64,000 bases of DNA, from assembly GCF_000732605.1 (NCBI RefSeq), contig NZ_JPME01000002.1, forward strand, positions 1 to 64,000, read 5' to 3'. The number at the start of each line of letters is the position of its first letter. The stretch's first letter is position 1. Below are positions 61,324 to 64,000 of this stretch, piece by piece. Made by a program: the position numbers and the translations under genes. Source of the DNA: Lacrimispora celerecrescens. Lineage in GTDB: Bacteria; Bacillota; Clostridia; Lachnospirales; Lachnospiraceae. Under the pieces are notes generated by a model. That model did not search any database, was not told where the DNA came from, and was given only the letters and a program-made list of their open reading frames with translations.

Positions 61324-62577
61324 ATGACAAAAAAGGAACTTCTGTACTATGTGGATGAGCATAGGGAAGAATTGATACAGCTTGTATCGGAACTGATTCA
61401 GATAAAAAGCGAAAATCCTACGGGTACCCAGAGAGGCGTGATTGATTATGTGGAAACATTTCTTGGGAAAGCAGGGATTGAGTTTAAAGAAACCGGCTGC
61501 AATCCGGATTATCCCTGCATTGTAGCAGGGATCGGAAGTGAAACGGGATTTTCCATAATTATTAACGGTCATGTGGATGTGGTGCCGGCCGGTGATTTGA
61601 GCCAGTGGGATTTTGATCCCTTTTCCGGTGAGATCACAGAAACCCAGATCTTAGGCAGAGGGACCTCTGATATGAAGGCAGGGGTGGCCGGCGTTTTATT
61701 TGCCCTTTCCCTTTTGAAAAGAGAGCATGTTCCGTTAAATGGGAACATCAGGCTCCACATAGTTTCCGATGAGGAAAGCGGAGGGCAGTTCGGAACCCAG
61801 TGGCTGTGTGCCAACGGCTATGCGGACCATGCCGATGCCTGTCTGGTGGCGGAGCCAACATCTATGAATACCATTGAGATCGGACAAAAGGGAGGCCTTC
61901 TTCTGACCTTGAAGGCCTTTGGGAAGTCGGCCCATGGAAGTCTGGGAAATTTTAAGGGAGAGAATGCTATTTTAAAATTATCCAGGATTCTTCCCCATAT
62001 CTCCATGCTCACGGAAATAAAAGGCCATTTTACAGACAGGCAGCTAAAGCCATTAAAGGACTCCCAGATGCTGGCGGAGAAAGAAAATAATATTCCCGGA
62101 TTAGGAAGGGCCATTGATCATGTGACCACAAATGTAGGCCTTATAAAAGGAGGAACCAGGCACAATATGGTTCCTGATTATTGTGAGGCCATTGTTGATG
62201 TGCGGCTGCCCATCGGAGTCCGCAAAGAAGAGATTGAAGAGGTATTAGAACAGATCATGGAGGCCAGCGGAGCAGAGGGGGTGGAGTATGAGCTTCATTA
62301 TAAGAGCGAAGCCAACTTCACCGACCATGAAGCCCCCATTGTTCTGGCATTTAAGAAAAATGCAGAAGAATTATTAGGAAGAGAGGTCATACCTGCCTAC
62401 CAGTGGGCATCAAGTGATGCCAGGGATTACCGGCTGCTTGGAATCCCCACCATCCAGTTCGGCCCTTCCAATACGGTTGGGATTCATTCCTATAATGAAA
62501 CGGTCCAGATCCAGGACGTGGTCACGGCTGCCAAAACTTATATAGGTGCTATTTGTGATCTTATGGAGGTTTTGTAA
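61324..62577 (+). CDS. M20 family metallo-amidohydrolase (ArgE/DapE type), last
   Basis: A 417-residue zinc hydrolase. Ligand blocks: INGHVDVVPAGDLSQWDFDP, LGRGTSDMKAG, IVSDEESGGQFG, VAEPTS and a C-terminal SNTVGIHSYNETVQI. It ends the importer transcript (23 bases after OppF) and is distinct from the two M20D enzymes in this cluster and from the two in the nucleoside cluster. It probably cleaves an imported N-acyl or dipeptide-like substrate. CGGAGG lies 8 bases before ATG 61324. Confidence 0.87.
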   Translation: MTKKELLYYVDEHREELIQLVSELIQIKSENPTGTQRGVIDYVETFLGKAGIEFKETGCNPDYPCIVAGIGSETGFSIIINGHVDVVPAGDLSQWDFDPFSGEITETQILGRGTSDMKAGVAGVLFALSLLKREHVPLNGNIRLHIVSDEESGGQFGTQWLCANGYADHADACLVAEPTSMNTIEIGQKGGLLLTLKAFGKSAHGSLGNFKGENAILKLSRILPHISMLTEIKGHFTDRQLKPLKDSQMLAEKENNIPGLGRAIDHVTTNVGLIKGGTRHNMVPDYCEAIVDVRLPIGVRKEEIEEVLEQIMEASGAEGVEYELHYKSEANFTDHEAPIVLAFKKNAEELLGREVIPAYQWASSDARDYRLLGIPTIQFGPSNTVGIHSYNETVQIQDVVTAAKTYIGAICDLMEVL

Positions 62578-62600
62578 AACACCCCGCAGGCAGTCACCAA

Positions 62601-62624
62601 GGTCAGGCCGCCTGGCGCCTGACC
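62601..62624 (+). promoter_or_regulatory. Intercistronic GC-rich hairpin before DUF1177
   Basis: GGTCAGGC (62601-62608) pairs perfectly with GCCTGACC (62617-62624). No T-run follows, so it is probably an mRNA processing or stability element. Confidence 0.45.
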
Positions 62625-62661
62625 GTTGCTTTCGCGAGAATAAATTTTTGGAGGATTCGCA

Positions 62662-63618
62662 ATGTTGATGAAACAATTGATAGAGGTACATGACCTGCTT
62701 GACAGCAGCTATGCAAACGGAAAGGGGGCAATGGAGTATTTAAAAACCATCAGGCCGGATGCTGACGTGGAAGTATATACCTTGGTGGGACAAAAGGGAA
62801 AAACCGATATGATTAAGGTAAGGATTCCCGGAGCGAAAGGAAAGGCAAAAGGTTTAGATGCCCCGACCATCGGCCTGCTTGGAAGATTGGGAGGTCTGGG
62901 AGCCAGACCGGAGAGGATCGGCTTTGTCTCTGACGGGGATGGGGCCCTTATCGCCTTATCCTTAGCGGCGAAATTGCTGGACATGCAGAACAAGGGGGAC
63001 TATCTGGATGGCGATGTTTTTATATCCACCCATATCTGCCCGGATGCGCCCACCAGAGAGCACAAGCCGGTTCCGTTTATGGATTCCCCGGTGAATATGG
63101 CACAGGTGAATCAGGAAGAGGTAACGGTGGAGCTGGATGCCATTTTATCCGTAGATACCACAAAGGGAAACAGGATCATCAACAACAGAGGCTTTGCCGT
63201 TTCTCCTACTGTAAAGGAAGGATACATATTGCGGGTTTCCGAGAGCATTTTGGATCTGATGCAGACAACAACAGGAAAACTGCCTTATGTATACGCCCTT
63301 TCCCAGCAGGATATCACGCCTTATGGAAACGGACTGTATCACTTAAACAGCATTCTTCAGCCAGCAACCGCCACAAAAGCACCCGTGATCGGAGTTGCCA
63401 TAACAACGGAGGCGCCGGTCGCAGGATGCGCAACCGGTGCAACCCATATCACGGATTGTGAAGAGGCGGCAAGGTTCATGCTGGAGGTTGCTAAGGCTTA
63501 CGGCAGGGGAGAATGCAGTTTCTATGATGAAATGGAGTTTGAGAGGATCCGGTATTTGTATGGAACCATGGGACATTTTCAAACCCTGGGAACGGGAAAC
63601 GAATGTGATGACGCTTAG
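62662..63618 (+). CDS. DUF1177 family protein
   Basis: A 318-residue protein. Family pieces are the N-terminal LIEVHDLLDSSYANGKGA, the motif GRLGGLGARPERIGFVSDGDGA, FISTHICPDAPTREHKPVPFMDSPVNM and ITTEAPVAGCATGATHITDCEEAARFMLEVAKAYG. The DGDGA and histidine-containing THICP blocks look like metal- or phosphate-binding elements. Its function is unknown. In other genomes I recall DUF1177 genes near AroM proteins and peptide transport, as here. GGAGG lies 7 bases before ATG 62662. Confidence 0.85.
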   Translation: MLMKQLIEVHDLLDSSYANGKGAMEYLKTIRPDADVEVYTLVGQKGKTDMIKVRIPGAKGKAKGLDAPTIGLLGRLGGLGARPERIGFVSDGDGALIALSLAAKLLDMQNKGDYLDGDVFISTHICPDAPTREHKPVPFMDSPVNMAQVNQEEVTVELDAILSVDTTKGNRIINNRGFAVSPTVKEGYILRVSESILDLMQTTTGKLPYVYALSQQDITPYGNGLYHLNSILQPATATKAPVIGVAITTEAPVAGCATGATHITDCEEAARFMLEVAKAYGRGECSFYDEMEFERIRYLYGTMGHFQTLGTGNECDDA

Positions 63619-63621
63619 GAT

Positions 63622-64000
63622 TTAAGTGTCTTTTAACAGCTCCCAGGCGCAGATTCCCAAATACAGACGGAAGATGTCCTCAATGGCTGTGATATCGCTG
63701 CACAGAAGCTTTTTGATGGCGGATAGCCGGGCGGTCAGGGTATTCCTGTGGATGAAAAGCTTCTGAGCGGTTTCAGTCAGATTCATAGAGTTTTCCAAAT
63801 ACGCCTTAAGGGTCACAAGAAGCTCGCTTTTATTCTCGGAATCATAGATAGCAAGGCTGCTGACGGTATCTTCATATATTTTTTCTCTTTCATAAGTGGT
63901 CAGCTGGTTTAAAAGATGAAAAGCAAATTGCCTGGTATAAGAATGAATGTGGGTGGTTTGGCGGTCGGAGGTCTGCAGGTGCAATGTCTGCAGGCTTTCT
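63622..64000 (-). CDS. PucR/CdaR-type regulator, C-terminal part (cut by window edge)
   Basis: The visible 126 codons on the minus strand run from the window edge to the stop at 63622. They hold the C-terminal PucR helix-turn-helix: SELLVTLKAYLENSMNLTET followed by AQKLFIHRNTLTARLSAIKK and DIFRLYLGICAWELL, the standard PucR/CdaR end. The N-terminal sensor region lies outside. It faces the DUF1177 gene tail to tail and is a likely regulator of this scavenging cluster (inference). Confidence 0.85.
   Translation of the reverse strand, partial: ESLQTLHLQTSDRQTTHIHSYTRQFAFHLLNQLTTYEREKIYEDTVSSLAIYDSENKSELLVTLKAYLENSMNLTETAQKLFIHRNTLTARLSAIKKLLCSDITAIEDIFRLYLGICAWELLKDT

Noticed and set aside
1-64000. 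CRISPR arrays, rRNA, tRNA or large direct repeats
   Set aside because: Reading through the window showed no regularly spaced repeats and no tRNA or rRNA signature; a tRNAscan or repeat search could still find something missed.

Overview
The window looks like a chromosomal segment of an anaerobic, spore-forming Firmicute, most likely a Lachnospiraceae/Clostridium-type organism (inference). The evidence is strong AGGAGG ribosome sites, moderate GC over most of its length, a SpoVB-type flippase, a clustered IscS/IscU/MnmA set, a YesMN-type two-component system, bifunctional-type ArgJ, and many ABC uptake operons with Gly-Cys lipoproteins. No rRNA, tRNA or CRISPR array was recognised.

Layout. 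(1) 1-4900 is visibly AT-rich and looks like an acquired, partly decayed island. It holds the 3' end of an IS200/IS605-type tnpB with its right-end hairpin, a DUF3267 membrane protein, a GyrI-like protein, a RibD/DHFR-like protein, a small orphan gene, a frameshifted mini-ORF, a doubly frameshifted GNAT pseudogene and a DUF2383 protein. (2) 5084-14756 is a carbohydrate module: a YesM/YesN-like sensor and regulator, a CUT1 sugar ABC importer on the opposite strand, and a divergent GH88 unsaturated uronyl hydrolase with a DUF2264 protein. (3) 14973-18639 holds a GH18 protein and a DUF1538 membrane protein coupled to a tandem PII-like protein. (4) 18816-23140 is molybdate uptake: a one-component HTH/periplasmic-fold regulator divergent from modABC, then a Mop protein behind a structured leader. 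(5) 23217-30462 holds SpoVB, iscS-iscU-mnmA, an SH3/amidase lipoprotein, a patatin-like protein and a GNAT. (6) 30565-37392 is arginine synthesis: argG divergent from argC-GNAT-ACT(CASTOR-like)-argJ-argB-argD.

(7) 37452-50489 is a nucleoside-type scavenging locus. A BMP-family ABC importer, a nucleoside hydrolase, two M20 amidohydrolases and a GATase1-like protein are bracketed by two LacI/PfkB units: one fused into a single 632-residue protein, the other two genes with an ATGA overlap. (8) 50548-52240 holds an ECF S component and, divergently, an AraC-type DNA-binding region fused to a RelA/SpoT-like HD domain. (9) 52424-64000 is a peptide or N-acyl-amino-acid scavenging locus: AroM (racemase-like), three M20 hydrolases, a Dpp/Opp importer whose binding-protein gene carries a single-base frameshift, DUF1177, and the 3' part of a PucR/CdaR-type regulator.

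The most unusual items are the AraC-HD fusion, the fused/split LacI-PfkB pair around one locus, the CASTOR-like ACT protein inside the arginine operon, the AroM-M20-Dpp-DUF1177-PucR locus, and intercistronic hairpins placed right after three different ABC binding-protein genes. All functional calls come from reading motifs and gene order; no database search was run.
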